Part shown: piece after piece, positions 47,131 through 56,955 of the stretch
Position numbering within the stretch: the stretch's first letter is position 1
Layout: each line of letters opens with the position of its first letter
NCBI GenBank assembly: GCA_964036315.1
Contig: OZ038517.1
Span: forward strand, 13,902,772-13,966,771
Direction of reading: 5' to 3'
From: Acanthosepion esculentum
Taxonomy: Eukaryota > Mollusca > Cephalopoda > Sepiida > Sepiidae
DNA length: 64,000 nucleotides
The notes under the pieces: generated by a model
Told to the model about the DNA's origin: nothing
Seen by the model: the letters and a program-made list of their open reading frames with translations, nothing else
Database searches by the model: none
Made by a program: the position numbers and the translations under genes

Positions 47131-47494
47131 GGAAGTGCTAATCTATTTTCTGTCTCATCGGCTCTCCGAGACTCAGCAAAGGTGGCCAGCAATAGAAAAA
47201 GAGGCGTTCGCCATTCTTTATGCTGTGCAGAAATTAGATTATTATTTGAGTGGGGCTGTGTTTACCATTAAAACAGACCACCAACCCCTCAAATATTTGT
47301 TAGAGGCGGAGTGGACGAATAAGAAGATACAACAGTGGGCACTGAAGTTAAGTGGTTATAACTGCAGAATAGAATATTTGGCAGGGAAGGATAATACCTG
47401 TGTTGACCTGTTATTGAGGATTCCGAAGCAATTAGAGACCGAATCTGTCAGCTTGGAGCCGGTGTGGATGATAAAGCATTCCAAATTAATGTGA
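47051..47494 (+). pseudogene. Gypsy RNase H second half
   Basis: From about 47,125 in a shifted frame: LSHRLSETQQRWPAIEKEAF, AILYAVQKLDYYLSGAVFTI, KTDHQPLKYL, then QWALKLSGYNCRIEYLAGKD and NTCVDLLLRI. These are the E, D and C-terminal (N/D)xxADxLSR motifs of gypsy RNase H; the last is degraded (CVDLLLR). The first 25 codons reported by a naive start call belong to the other frame. Confidence 0.85.
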
Positions 47495-47877
47495 TCAATT
47501 CACAGGCATTGAAGGAGAGACTTGGTTGGGAAGATCACGAAACGAGTGAAACGGAGATTGTTTCCGACCCCCATTGGAGAGATATTATTAGGCAAAACCA
47601 AGAGGATAGCGAGATAGCAACTATCAGGTCCAGGGTAGAGGCAGGGTGTACCTCCAAATATATGTTGCACAATGGAGTGTGGTATTACCTTTCAGGAAGA
47701 GATGAGGGAGTAAGTTTAAAAATGGTGTTACCTGAGAAGTTGAGAACTGAAATTCTAGACCAGTGCCATAGGAGGTTAGGACGCCTGGGAATTGATAAGA
47801 CATATGGATTAATAATGAGAAATTACTACTGGCCTAAGTTGTTTAATGATGTTGTGAACCATGTAAAAAAAGTGTAA
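47464..47877 (+). pseudogene. Gypsy integrase N-terminal zinc region
   Basis: LRTEILDQCHRRLGRLGIDK and TYGLIMRNYYWPKLFNDVVN are the HHCC-domain region. The first His remains (QCHRR), but the second, normally in GGHxG, is Arg (GRLG), and the frame breaks at KKV-stop just before the CxxC pair, which can be found one frame away. Inactive. Confidence 0.8.
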
Positions 47878-48132
47878 CATGCCAAGTGCAGAGTCGAAGG
47901 AGTAGGGTTGCCCCAGTATTAGAAACAGATGTTCCAAATTATCCATTTCAGAAAGTAAGCATGGATATTTCTGGGCCCTATGGAGAAACACAGAGGTAAT
48001 CTTTACATAGTGAGTTTTGTGGACTGGCTGACGAATTGGCCTGAGACATATGCCATACCGGATAAGAAGGCACGAACGGTGTCAGATATAATACTGAATT
48101 AAATATTCCCGAGGTATGGGGCCGCTGAACAG
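47878..48132 (+). pseudogene. Gypsy integrase core, broken start
   Basis: Fragments in several frames include MDISGPYGE (first catalytic Asp), IVSFVDWLTNWPE and DKKARTVSDIILN with in-frame stops at about 48,000 and 48,100. They connect the zinc region to the main integrase frame. Confidence 0.7.
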
Positions 48133-48816
48133 TTGGTTACCGATAATGGATCGGGGAATGTGAATCAGATTATGAGAGAGACGTTGGGAGAATTAAGCAT
48201 ACAGCACATAACCACCTCTCCATATCACCCCCAAAGTAATGCTAAGGTAGAGAGATTTCATAAGACCCTTGCTGATCTGTTGGCTAAACTAACAGAGGAC
48301 AATAGGGAAAATTGGGATTTATTTGTAACCCAAGCTTTAGCAGCTGTGAGATTCTTGATGAACAAGACAACAAAATTTTCCCCTTATTACTTGATATATA
48401 GCAGGGATGTAGTCTTATCTATAGACAATCTGTTACGACCTCGGAGGAAGTATTTAGGAGAGGATCATCACCAAATAGGTTTAGAACAACAACATGTGAG
48501 GAGGAGGATTCAAAGAGCCCAGAAAACGCGAAACAATAGGGTAAATAAAAATAGAGAACAAGTTTCCTTCCAGATAGGTGATCCAGTGTATTATAAAATA
48601 CATATGAGAGAAGGTAAATTGGACCAGAGATGGAGTCCATACTATAGGATCGTGGAGCAGATGGGTCCAGTTTTCTTTGTGATCTGGGACCAATTGACCG
48701 GACAAGTAAAGAGAGTGCATGCAAATGATATAAAGCTAGCTGAAATAGGAGAATGGAAAGGAACTGAAACAAACTTAACAGAAAAGGCTGAGGAAAACTA
48801 CGTTGGTAGAACCTGA
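48133..48816 (+). pseudogene. Gypsy integrase core and C-terminal domain
   Basis: VTDNGSGNVNQIM (second catalytic Asp), SPYHPQSNAKVERFHKTLAD (catalytic Glu in VERFH) and a GPY/F-like module near the end: GDPVYYK, RWSPYYRIVEQMGPVFFVI and KRVHANDIK. The D-D-35-E layout is present across this and the preceding fragment. Downstream an acidic frame follows (48,803-49,042). Confidence 0.88.
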
Positions 48817-49042
48817 AGGGTTAGAGACTGAGAGTGAAAGTGAAGGGAATGAGGAGATTGAAATTAGCCCAACTACCCTTCGAAGGCCGAGGGAGGTAAG
48901 TCAGACCCCAGCGGGACATTCTGAGGAAGCAGGGATTGAGCCTAACCTTAGGGAAGAAGAAGAACTGAGTGAATGGGAAGAAGAGGATGAAATTCTGTTA
49001 GCTCAATTGCAGAGTAAATTGCGGGCTGAAAAAAGCACCTAG
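48803..49042 (+). pseudogene. Acidic pol-tail or accessory frame
   Basis: A 79-codon frame dominated by Glu (ESESEGNEEIEISPTT, EEEELSEWEEEDEILLAQL). It overlaps the integrase end in another frame. No family recognised; it may be the frameshifted C-terminus of pol. Confidence 0.4.
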
Positions 49043-49317
49043 TGTTAATGAGGAATTACCACTAAAACGGCGATTGAGGAGAGCGGTGCAGCCTGAGCCC
49101 GGGGATTAAGTGAAACCAGTACAGTGGCTGTGGTGAACGAGTGACGGTCTGGGACTAACTGTGCATTTATCATCAGTGCTGGTGAACTGTGTGGACGGGC
49201 CCCATGCATGCACGGCGCTGGTGGTGGTGTGGGTCGGTGCTTGAGGTATCGCTCTAAGATGTAACCACCCGATAAAAACAATAAGAGAATGATTGAGTAA
49301 GAGGAATTATTGCAGAC
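49043..49317 (+). other. Gypsy pol-env spacer with candidate splice acceptor
   Basis: No open frame. It ends in GGAATTATTGCAG|ACATGG at 49,303-49,321, so a 3' splice site falls two bases before the first env-like ATG (49,318). Confidence 0.45.
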
Positions 49318-50100
49318 ATGGACGAGAGGAGGCTCGTGGTACTGACGATGCTAGTTGTGGTAGCTAATACCTGGGAACACAGTGAGAATACTGTATTTAA
49401 GAAGACTAGCGAAGTGATTATAACTAGATCAAAGTGGTTGATAACTTTGATGATAGACCTGCAGCTGTATGAAAAGTTACTGGGTCAGTTGAAGACCGGT
49501 AGATAAACTAGATACAGCCAGGACCCAAGTCGCTGGAGACTATTTACAGACTCCAGAATACCACCGTATATTATACTCCTTAGCTCAGGAATCCCTAATA
49601 TTTGAGAGACAAAGGATATGAGTTACTATTTGAAAGGAATAAAGTTATTACGGACCAGGCAAAAGAAGGCAGTATTCCCTATAGTGGGAAAGGCATTAAG
49701 TGTGTTGTTTGGTACAGTCTCCGAAGGCGAAGTGAGAGTAATTAAGAGGAAATTAGAGACGGTAGAACAGAGACAACAAGCAATGGCTCAGTCGGTTAAA
49801 GAGAGTGTATCTATACTCAATGTTACTAGTCTGGAATTGGCTAAGAATAGAGGGAGTATCAATTGGTTGATTTCTCACCTACAGGATTTTAGAAAGGAAG
49901 TGATAAAGGTAACCACGTCTGTAACAACTGAATTACAGAAATTAGAGGGGTTTTTGCAAAGGTATTTTCAAATATTAGCTATAATGAGTAAGGTACGTCA
50001 AACAAGTCACTCTTTAATGGTGTTGTTAGAGCATGTGAGAGCACAATTAGACATGCTGTCGCTGGGACACCGGTCTCCGAGTATAATAACCCCGGAATGA
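49318..50100 (+). pseudogene. Gypsy env-like gene, N-terminal part
   Basis: The ATG at 49,318 starts MDERRLVVLTMLVVVANTW, a signal-peptide-like sequence. After a stop near 49,504 a different frame stays open through CCACCGTATATTATACTCC, and from 49,618 frame 1 resumes with LLRTRQKKAVFPIVGKALSV: a dibasic furin-like site followed by a glycine-containing hydrophobic fusion-peptide-like stretch ending LFGT, then a heptad-rich segment (VEQRQQAMAQSVKESVSIL) and an N-X-T glycosylation site. This order is the errantivirus/baculovirus-F type envelope layout. It is broken in at least two places and is not translatable as one protein. Confidence 0.65.
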
Positions 50101-50635
50101 TTAAGAGAAGCTTGAAGAGAATGAGGCTCTGTTAGAGCTGGTAGGAACGAATGCCAGTGGGTGGACAGGATTGCGGGAACCCATTGTAAGGGAGATTCCT
50201 AAGATGTCACTAGAAAAGATGCCGGCGTTGTTAAGGCCAGTCGATAAGATTGATCTTGGACTGTTGAAGTCAGAGTTAGATAAGATAGGTACACTAAATT
50301 CAGGCTGGAAAGAGAATTTGATTGCTATAATAAGCTGGCCAACTGTTGTGGGAATTATACTAATGATAGTCGTGGCCTTGCTAGTTTGGTGGTGCTTGAA
50401 GAGGCATGCAGTGTTGTCGACCGGGCAGAATAAACTGGCACGGGAGTGCATGAGTGAAGGAGGGATTCCAGTTAGCGCACTTTACCAAGGTAGGTCCGAC
50501 CCGAGTGCATTGGGAACCCTAACTGACATTGAAGAAGAGTCCACGATTGTCGTGGAAGGATCTGAACCAAAAAAAGATTCGACAAAGCCTGTTGTGAAGG
50601 GGAGACAAAATCGGAGGGACAGATTTACGAAATAA
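50101..50635 (+). pseudogene. Gypsy env-like gene, transmembrane and tail
   Basis: In a shifted frame (50,171-50,635): KSELDKIGTLNSGWKENL, then a membrane span IILMIVVALLVWWC at about 50,355-50,396, a basic stop-transfer (LKRH) and a polar cytoplasmic tail. The frameshift near 50,100-50,170 separates it from the upstream env part. A single transmembrane anchor near the C-terminus supports env identity. Confidence 0.65.
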
Positions 50636-50939
50636 GTCAAATTTTTTTTTTTTTGTAATGAGACTGAACTATGTGAAAAGGTTCTACTGCATGAGATCAC
50701 CACAACAGTGAACTTTAACCGGAAGTTGCATGTACATATGTATCGTAAGGACAATGAAAATGTAAGTGGGCATAATGAGCCCTAAGGAGAACTGAGGACT
50801 CTACCTTTGCATGCTGGAAGAGACGTATGTTTAAGTAGACCCTAGGCAGAAGCATGTTGGACTGGGTTTTCTCATATTTTGTTGATAGGAAAGCTCGTGT
50901 GTCATTTACTAGTAAATGACAGATGGGTAGGGGAGGAAA
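50636..50939 (+). other. Gypsy 3' untranslated region with polypurine tract
   Basis: Ends GATGGGTAGGGGAGGAAA immediately before the 3' LTR, a good polypurine tract for plus-strand priming. Confidence 0.75.
50922..50939 (+). promoter_or_regulatory. Polypurine tract of the gypsy element
   Basis: ATGGGTAGGGGAGGAAA abuts the TGTAAC start of the 3' LTR, as expected of the plus-strand primer site. Confidence 0.75.
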
Positions 50940-51594
50940 TGTAACAGAGAGAGTTTGGGAACCACACACAAACACACACACATTTTTTTTTTATTGAAAT
51001 TGGAGTAGATTTGAACAGTGAAATTAGATCAGAACAATTTTGTTTACTGATGGGAATCTGATCTAGCCCATTTGGAATTGGGTCATTAGGAAGACAATGG
51101 AAGATGATCGAGATAATTTTTATCAGTTAAAATTTGAAATAGAGCTTACTAAGGCTATGAGGAACTTCGAAATTCCCATGATTTTGGGTTGAAGGCAGCA
51201 CTCATGATAATCGCATGCGGGCCAAGGGTTGATTTATGATTAGCCAGGTTTATCTATATAAAAACGCACAGAAATCTGTTGACAGAGTGGTTGGCTCGCC
51301 TGCCGTCGAGTGCAGTCGAGCTGGGTAGAGAGAGGTCGGAGACTGGAAATGACATCAGGGATTGGAACAAAACCCCCGCTAACATGTACTGTTAATATAA
51401 GTACCAATGCTTCTGCTACCACAAAGGAGGAACACAACTATAAACTTTTGCAAGAGTCGTATATCATTCTGAGATGATTTCACAACAAGCTAATCACAAC
51501 CCACTCTCTCTGTGTCTAGAATCCAGTGTATGAGTTTTTACGTCTATTATTTCTTTTCTGTAACCCGTTTCTTTTCTATACTATTCTTTTCTGC
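50940..51594 (+). mobile_element. Gypsy element, 3' LTR, truncated
   Basis: Starts TGTAACAGAG, carries TATATAA at 51,255-51,261 and follows the 5' LTR until TTCTTTTCTGCT, where a SINE-B tail begins abruptly. The expected end of the LTR and the target-site duplication are not found beyond the SINE, so this end was lost. Confidence 0.9.
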
Positions 51595-51730
51595 TGTGAG
51601 TGAAATAAAGGGTTCAGTTCGACATTCCAACCACCTGAAGAAGGCCAGAGCGTACAAGGGCCGAAACGTTGTGACAAACATGGTGACAAAAATGAGGACA
51701 ATAGTCCGAATAATGTAAATAGTATATAAC
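51595..51730 (+). mobile_element. SINE-B tail fragment abutting the LTR
   Basis: GTGAAATAAAGGGTTCAGTT, ACCTGAAGAAGGCCAGAGCG, AAGGGCCGAAACGTTGTGAC and GAGGACAATAGTCCGAATAA. The head is missing. Confidence 0.85.
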
Positions 51731-51897
51731 ACACACACATACTTACCAGAGACTAAATAACTAAATAACACACACACTAAACTAAATAACACACACACAC
51801 TTACCATCCCCTCTCCAGGCATCAATAAAACTGCTGAACTGACCGAGGGAAAGGGAAACTAGCGTGAATCCATCCAGCTCTTATCTCAAATGACAAC
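51731..51897. repeat. (AC)n-containing spacer
   Basis: ACACACAC runs alternating with ACTAAATAAC at 51,729-51,802, then unique sequence. Confidence 0.7.
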
Positions 51898-51911
51898 TTA
51901 AAAGAGACTGT

Positions 51912-52276
51912 ATTTACATTAGTCGGACTATTGTCCTCATCTTTGTCGCCATATTTGTCACAACGTTTCGGCCGTTGTACGCTCCGGCCTTCTTCAGGTG
52001 GTTGGAATTTCGGTTCAGGCAGTGGAGAACTTTCAGAGGGAAAATTACCAGGAGATAACTGATAACTGACATCCATCAAACATGGCTCGTGGAACTAGAA
52101 CAGTCTACCCCAGTGATCGAAGTAAAGGGTTCGGTTCGAAATTCCAACCACCTGAAGAAGGCTGGAGCGTACAACGGCCGAAACGTTGTGACAAATATGG
52201 CGACAAAGATGAGGACAATAGTCCGACTAATGTAAATACTGTACATAATACCTCATCTCAGAAATATAGACAGACT
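51912..52276. mobile_element. SINE-B inverted composite with 14-bp target-site duplication
   Basis: Flanked by TTAAAAGAGACTGT at 51,898-51,911 and 52,277-52,290. Left: minus-strand tail (GTCGGACTATTGTCCTCATC, CACAACGTTTCGGCCGTTGT, CCGGCCTTCTTCAGGTGG). Right, from about 52,014: plus-strand body and tail (CAGTGGAGAACTTTCAGAGG, CCTGAAGAAGGCTGGAGCGT, GCCGAAACGTTGTGACAAAT) ending in the full TCAGAAATATAGACAGAC terminus. The tRNA head is missing, so neither arm is complete. Confidence 0.88.
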
Positions 52277-52578
52277 TTAAAAGAGACTGTTTGACCAACA
52301 CAAGGAATGTTAATAAACTCATGTTAAAAAGATAAAAAAAACAAATAAAAAAACAAAAGAAAACTACAGACAAAAGTTCATTTTCTCCATCAAGACATTC
52401 ATTTCTGTAGTTTACTGTGTCCAGCAAGCAGAAACTTTTTTCTCCCGATGATGGCCATTTTGGCCGAAACTAGTCGAGGAATCTAAATGAAATAATAATA
52501 ATAAAAACATAAGAATATTAATCTACAACCCAGTGTGTCTGAAGATTTTAATTAATTTTTTTAATAATTTTTATCGTT

Positions 52579-52616
<38 letters not shown>

Positions 52617-53200
52617 GTGTACTGCAGCAGCAAGAATTCTCTCAAACATGTTTTGTTAAATAATATGGACAAGTTCAATTCTATCAATTTTTTTTATTAA
52701 ATCTTTCAAATTTCCAAATAAGTTTTATCGGTAAACTGAATTTTTTATGTGTGTGTGTTTATACTAAATACACTTCAGCGTACAATCTACTATGGAGAAA
52801 GACACATTATTCAATGTTGTATGGTTGTCTATTGCAACAGCCTCCAGAATTTGGAGTCTTTTCTTGCACTGTGTCCTGAATAAACTATGGGTTGCTATAA
52901 TCATGGGACAAGGAATGCAATCAGCAGACCAAGTTCAAATTAAGGTTGAGGTTGTTGCATTTATTCGCACTAATACTCTTGGGTAAGTTAAGAATACATC
53001 TCTTCTCTCTATGTGTAAACAACAGGATAGACCGAGTTCTCTGCCCTTGGTAATGACTCAAAGAGAAGGACAATACAAATCCCATGCCAATATGTCAAGG
53101 GCCTGTGTGATAGGGTAAGGCCCATTACTTTTCATGTCTGAAAGAATCTGGAAAGGTTCAAGTTCTTTTGTGAACTGAGAAAAATGGAGGATAATAACTA
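52277..53200. other. Intronic sequence with a diverged hairpin motif
   Basis: At 52,446-52,470, CCGATGATGGCCATTTTGGC then CGAAACTAG is a hairpin motif resembling the foldback cores but with U4 changed to C. A (TA)n run is at 52,580-52,612. The 53,000-53,100 stretch resembles the SINE-A/D body (ACAGGATAGACCGAGTTCT). Confidence 0.4.
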
Positions 53201-53600
53201 CATGAACGGGTTCGAATTTCATCATGGTCGATTTATCAGGAAGGTGACTTCATTATGTTATCATCCTGGGAAGGAGATCCCAGTGTGATGCACCTTTTCA
53301 AAAGTACCTTAATACCATACCACGGGTTGACCCAAAATTGGGTAGATGGAAAAATCTGGGAGCCATCAGTGGTTGTGCTAGCACAAAGTTGCAAGTCATT
53401 GTGACCGAGGGTTTGAGTGTACTGGCCTTGTTCAGACTTGATCTTGCCAGATAAACTCTTTCACAGAAACTCTAAGATCTGCCTAGCATAGCTGCAGTAT
53501 AAACCATGGGGGTAGGGGGCGTTGGGCTTTGACAGTGTTGAACAAGCGCAAATATGCCTGAGCAGGATTCTGCAACAGGGATTTGTTAAATAACCTAGTA
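53200..53600 (+). mobile_element. SINE-C (tRNA-derived)
   Basis: ACGGGTTCGAATTTCATCAT (B box), GAAGGTGACTTCATTATG-like block, CAAGTCATTGTGACCGAGGG, GATCTTGCCAGATAAACTC and GCCTGAGCAGGATTCTGCAA. Relative of 37,460-37,880. Confidence 0.7.
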
Positions 53601-53852
53601 GATAGGCATACTCAGATACAAGCAGCTAGCCACCACTAAATGAGAACAAGACGAGATATCCCTAGACAAGATGCTGTTTAGTAAATTGTCAGATCAGTAC
53701 AGCATAGTTTTCCAATCTTCAAATGTTAAACCAGTTTGCACTTTCTCCGATTCACGAACTAATGAACCTGAATTCTCGCTGTGTCCCCAATGGTGACAAA
53801 TATCACAGTAGAATAGCCTAGTGGATAAATGTGTGTGTGAGAATTGGTCGGA

Positions 53853-53854
53853 AT

Positions 53855-53886
<32 letters not shown>

Positions 53887-54346
53887 CACAGGCTTGATGT
53901 TGCTTAACTTTAGTGATCAGATGAGAAATCTGGTTTCAACTAGATATGACTATAAGCTGATTATGCTACATGCACGTTCAATCTTACAGCACCTGGTATT
54001 CCCAAGTGATCACCCATCTAGGTACTGACCAGGATCGATGTTGCTTAACCTTAGTGATCATACAAGAAACATTGTTTCAAGTTGATATGACTATAAGCTG
54101 ATAAAATACTACATGCACGTTTAAACTTACAGCACCTGATATTCCCAAGTGATCACCCATCTAGGTACTGACCAGGATCGATGTTGCTTAACTTTAGTGA
54201 TCGTAAGGGAACCGATGTTTCAACATGATGTGGCCATAAGCCTGAGCCAACTTGTGGTATGGTTTTCAGGCACTTTCCAATGGTGCCTCACACTGGGATC
54301 ACTTCCCCAGGCAGATAGCATCAAGAAGTTACCTTCCTAACAAATT
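53853..54346 (-). mobile_element. 5S rRNA-derived trimer element with target-site duplication
   Basis: Flanked by GTGTGAGAATTGGTCGGA (53,835-53,852) and GTGTGAGAATTGGTCAGA (54,347-54,364). Inside, on the minus strand, are three 5S-like units in tandem; TTAAGCAACATC recurs about 141 and 143 bp apart (plus-strand GATGTTGCTTAA at 53,896, 54,037 and 54,180). Two units are near full length, with GTTGAAAC...GGTTTC at the 5' part and TACAGCACCTG...TGATCACCC on the plus strand for the 3' part. The 54,240-54,346 segment is a SINE-C-like block. 5S rRNA genes as such are excluded by divergence in the control region. Confidence 0.75.
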
Positions 54347-55039
54347 GTGTGAGAATTGGTCAGAGGAACACACACAAAAAACTATATACAAGTCTAACAC
54401 GTCCAATAGGTAAATCAATTCCACAATTATCTTCGTTACTCAATCTCAAGTACGCAACTCCTCATCAGAAACACGACTTTCATTTGAATGAGCATACCAT
54501 GATTTTATGCACCTGACCCAGCCATCGCTCAGCCAATGAGTGCCTTGAACCAGCCAATAAAAATGGTTACAAGTAACACCATCACTTCCGGCCACAAGAA
54601 GTGCTGCCCGATTCACCTTCAGTTCAAAGCTCACCAATTTGCCGTCTCCACACTCCATTGCAAAACATGTGACTCTGGCCCTTTTGGGTTGCTGAGATAA
54701 GTCTCCGCTACATATATCAATTACATTGGAGTTACTTTTTACCAAGAGTTATGTCCCTTGATAAATGGGCACTCATTTGGCAAATATTGCTGATGTAATT
54801 ATAGTCTTTTGAGCTTTTAATATCTTTGTGACACCAAGAGATGTGAAGGTGGAATAGTTGACGTGTGTACAATTATGGCCAATATTAGATAAGGTTTATC
54901 CACTTCTTGATAAACGAAGGATATGACAAATTCAAATTAACGTAGGAACAAAGATGAAGGCAAGTCGGTTTTAATAGCTAGAAAACATGTGACTCTGGCC
55001 CTTTTGGGTTGCTGAGGTAAGTCTTCGCAACAAAGTGTT
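54347..55039. repeat. Intronic sequence with a duplicated 48-bp segment
   Basis: AAAACATGTGACTCTGGCCC, TTTTGGGTTGCTGAG and TAAGTCT occur at 54,662-54,706 and 54,983-55,027. A 99-codon minus-strand frame covers the first copy (54,446-54,745), but no domain was recognised. Confidence 0.6.
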
Positions 55040-55355
55040 GGTTTGAATATTTGTTAACAGAGTAATTGTGAGTTCAATCACTGGGCTAGGCAGCAGGTAA
55101 CTGAATTCAGTGCAAACACAGCAAGCAATAATTAAGCTGTATTAAATAAGAACAAAATGAGATATCCCAAGACAGGGTCAGCGGAACGAGAACAATTTAC
55201 TCCCATAGATTAAATAAAGGGCCCAGTTTCAAATTTCTTGAATGTTACCCAGATCAACAAGCAACTGATGAAGGCCAGAGGTCACAATGGCCAAAACATT
55301 GTGATAATAACAGTAATGATAAGGAGAATAGTCGAAGTAAAAACAATGGTAACTA
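55040..55355 (+). mobile_element. SINE-B, diverged
   Basis: TTGTGAGTTCAATCACTGGG (B box), then AGATTAAATAAAGGGCCCAG, AACTGATGAAGGCCAGAGGT, CACAATGGCCAAAACATTGT and AGGAGAATAGTCGAAGTAAA. Older than the other copies. Confidence 0.65.
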
Positions 55356-55559
55356 ATAAGTCTCTCCCCATCAAACTGGACCAACGATTTTCTCTTGCAG
55401 CTGATAGAACAAATTGTAAATTCTGCAAGCATTATCCTGTTTGATGCCAATGTCTATTTTACAGTTGTTGGTTTTTGTCTTGTAAAATGTCTGCTAAAAA
55501 TGGCACCTACACAAATTTATAGAATTATCTTACAGATGCATGCTGGGATTTCTTCCTAG

Positions 55560-55785
55560 ACAATAAAAATGGATAATTCTGGGACTTACAGTCTGTACCA
55601 AGTCCGACTTCCTGTCACCAATTCTATTAAACTGAGTTACCCACATGAAATGTTTTTCTTTAAAATCTCTTCCAGTCCCCTAGCTCGTTTGATCTTGTCC
55701 CCATATTTATTTTCCATTTTATCTACGCCCTTTACAATATTTTACAGTTGTCACTTTCTATCTTGGAGAAAGACTGCTATGCTGG
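55560..55785. repeat. Satellite-flanking block A, copy 1
   Basis: About 225 bp starting ACAATAAAAATGGATAATTC and containing GGGACTTACAGTCTGTACCA, CCTAGCTCGTTTGATCTTGT and TTGTCACTTTCTATCTTGGA. It is essentially identical to 56,727-56,955, and a diverged copy lies at 59,100-59,290. Confidence 0.95.
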
Positions 55786-56726
55786 GATTTCTTCCTAGCC
55801 AATAAAAATGGATAATTCTCGGTCTTATGCGCACAGATGCATGCTGGGATTTCTTCCTAGCCAATAAAAATGGATAATTCTCGGTCTTATGCGCACAGAT
55901 GCATGCTGGGATTTCTTCCTAGCCAATAAAAATGGATAATTCTCGGTCTTATGCGCACAGATGCATGCTGGGATTTCTTCCTAGCCAATAAAAATGGATA
56001 ATTCTCGGTCTTATGCGCACAGATGCATGCTGGGATTTCTTCCTAGCCAATAAAAATGGATAATTCTCGGTCTTATGCGCACAGATGCATGCTGGGATTT
56101 CTTCCTAGCCAATAAAAATGGATAATTCTCGGTCTTATGCGCACAGATGCATGCTGGGATTTCTTCCTAGCCAATAAAAATGGATAATTCTTGGTCTTAT
56201 GCGCACAGATGCATGCTGGGATTTCATCCTAGCCAATAAAAATGGATAATTCTCGGTCTTATGCGCACAGATGCATGCTGGGATTTCTTCCTAGCCAATA
56301 AAAATGGATAATTCTCGGTCTTATGCGCACAGATGCATGCTGGGATTTCTTCCTAGCCAATAAAAATGGATAATTCTCGGTCTTATGCGCACAGATGCAT
56401 GCTGGGATTTCATCCTAGCCAATAAAAATGGATAATTCTCGGTCTTATGCGCACAGATGCATGCTGGGATTTCTTCCTAGCCAATAAAAATGGATAATTC
56501 TCGGTCTTATGCGCACAGATGCATGCTGGGATTTCTTCCTAGCCAATAAAAATGGATAATTCTCGGTCTTATGCGCACAGATGCATGCTGGGATTTCATC
56601 CTAGCCAATAAAAATGGATAATTCTTGGTCTTATGCGCACAGATGCATGCTGGGATTTCTTCCTAGCCAATAAAAATGGATAATTCTCGGTCTTATGCGC
56701 ACAGATGCATGCTGGGATTTCTTCCT
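55786..56726. repeat. 62-bp satellite, left block, about 15 units
   Basis: Each 62-bp unit reads GCACAGATGCATGCTGGGAT, TTCTTCCTAGCCAATAAAAA, TGGATAATTCTCGGTCTTAT, GC. Units are almost identical. A T-to-A variant (TTTCATCC for TTTCTTCC) recurs exactly every 186 bp (56,225, 56,411, 56,597), a three-unit higher-order repeat. Confidence 0.98.
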
Positions 56727-56955
56727 AGACAATAAAAATGGATAATTCTGGGACTTACAGTCTGTACCAAGTCCGACTTCCTGTCACCAATTCTATTAAA
56801 CTGAGTTACCCACATGAAATGTTTTTCTTTAAAATCTCTTCCAGTCCCCTAGCTCGTTTGATCTTGTCCCCATATTTATTTTCCATTTTATCTACGCCCT
56901 TTACAATATTTTACAGTTGTCACTTTCTATCTTGGAGAAAGACTGCTATGCTGGG
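56727..56955. repeat. Satellite-embedded block A, copy 2
   Basis: Copy of 55,560-55,785 with no differences noticed by eye until the satellite resumes (CATCC instead of CTTCC). The copy spacing is 1,169 bp. Confidence 0.95.

Noticed and set aside
53891..54240. Functional 5S rRNA genes
   Set aside because: Units are diverged in the internal control region, and the group is bounded by a target-site duplication, so they are retroposed derivatives.
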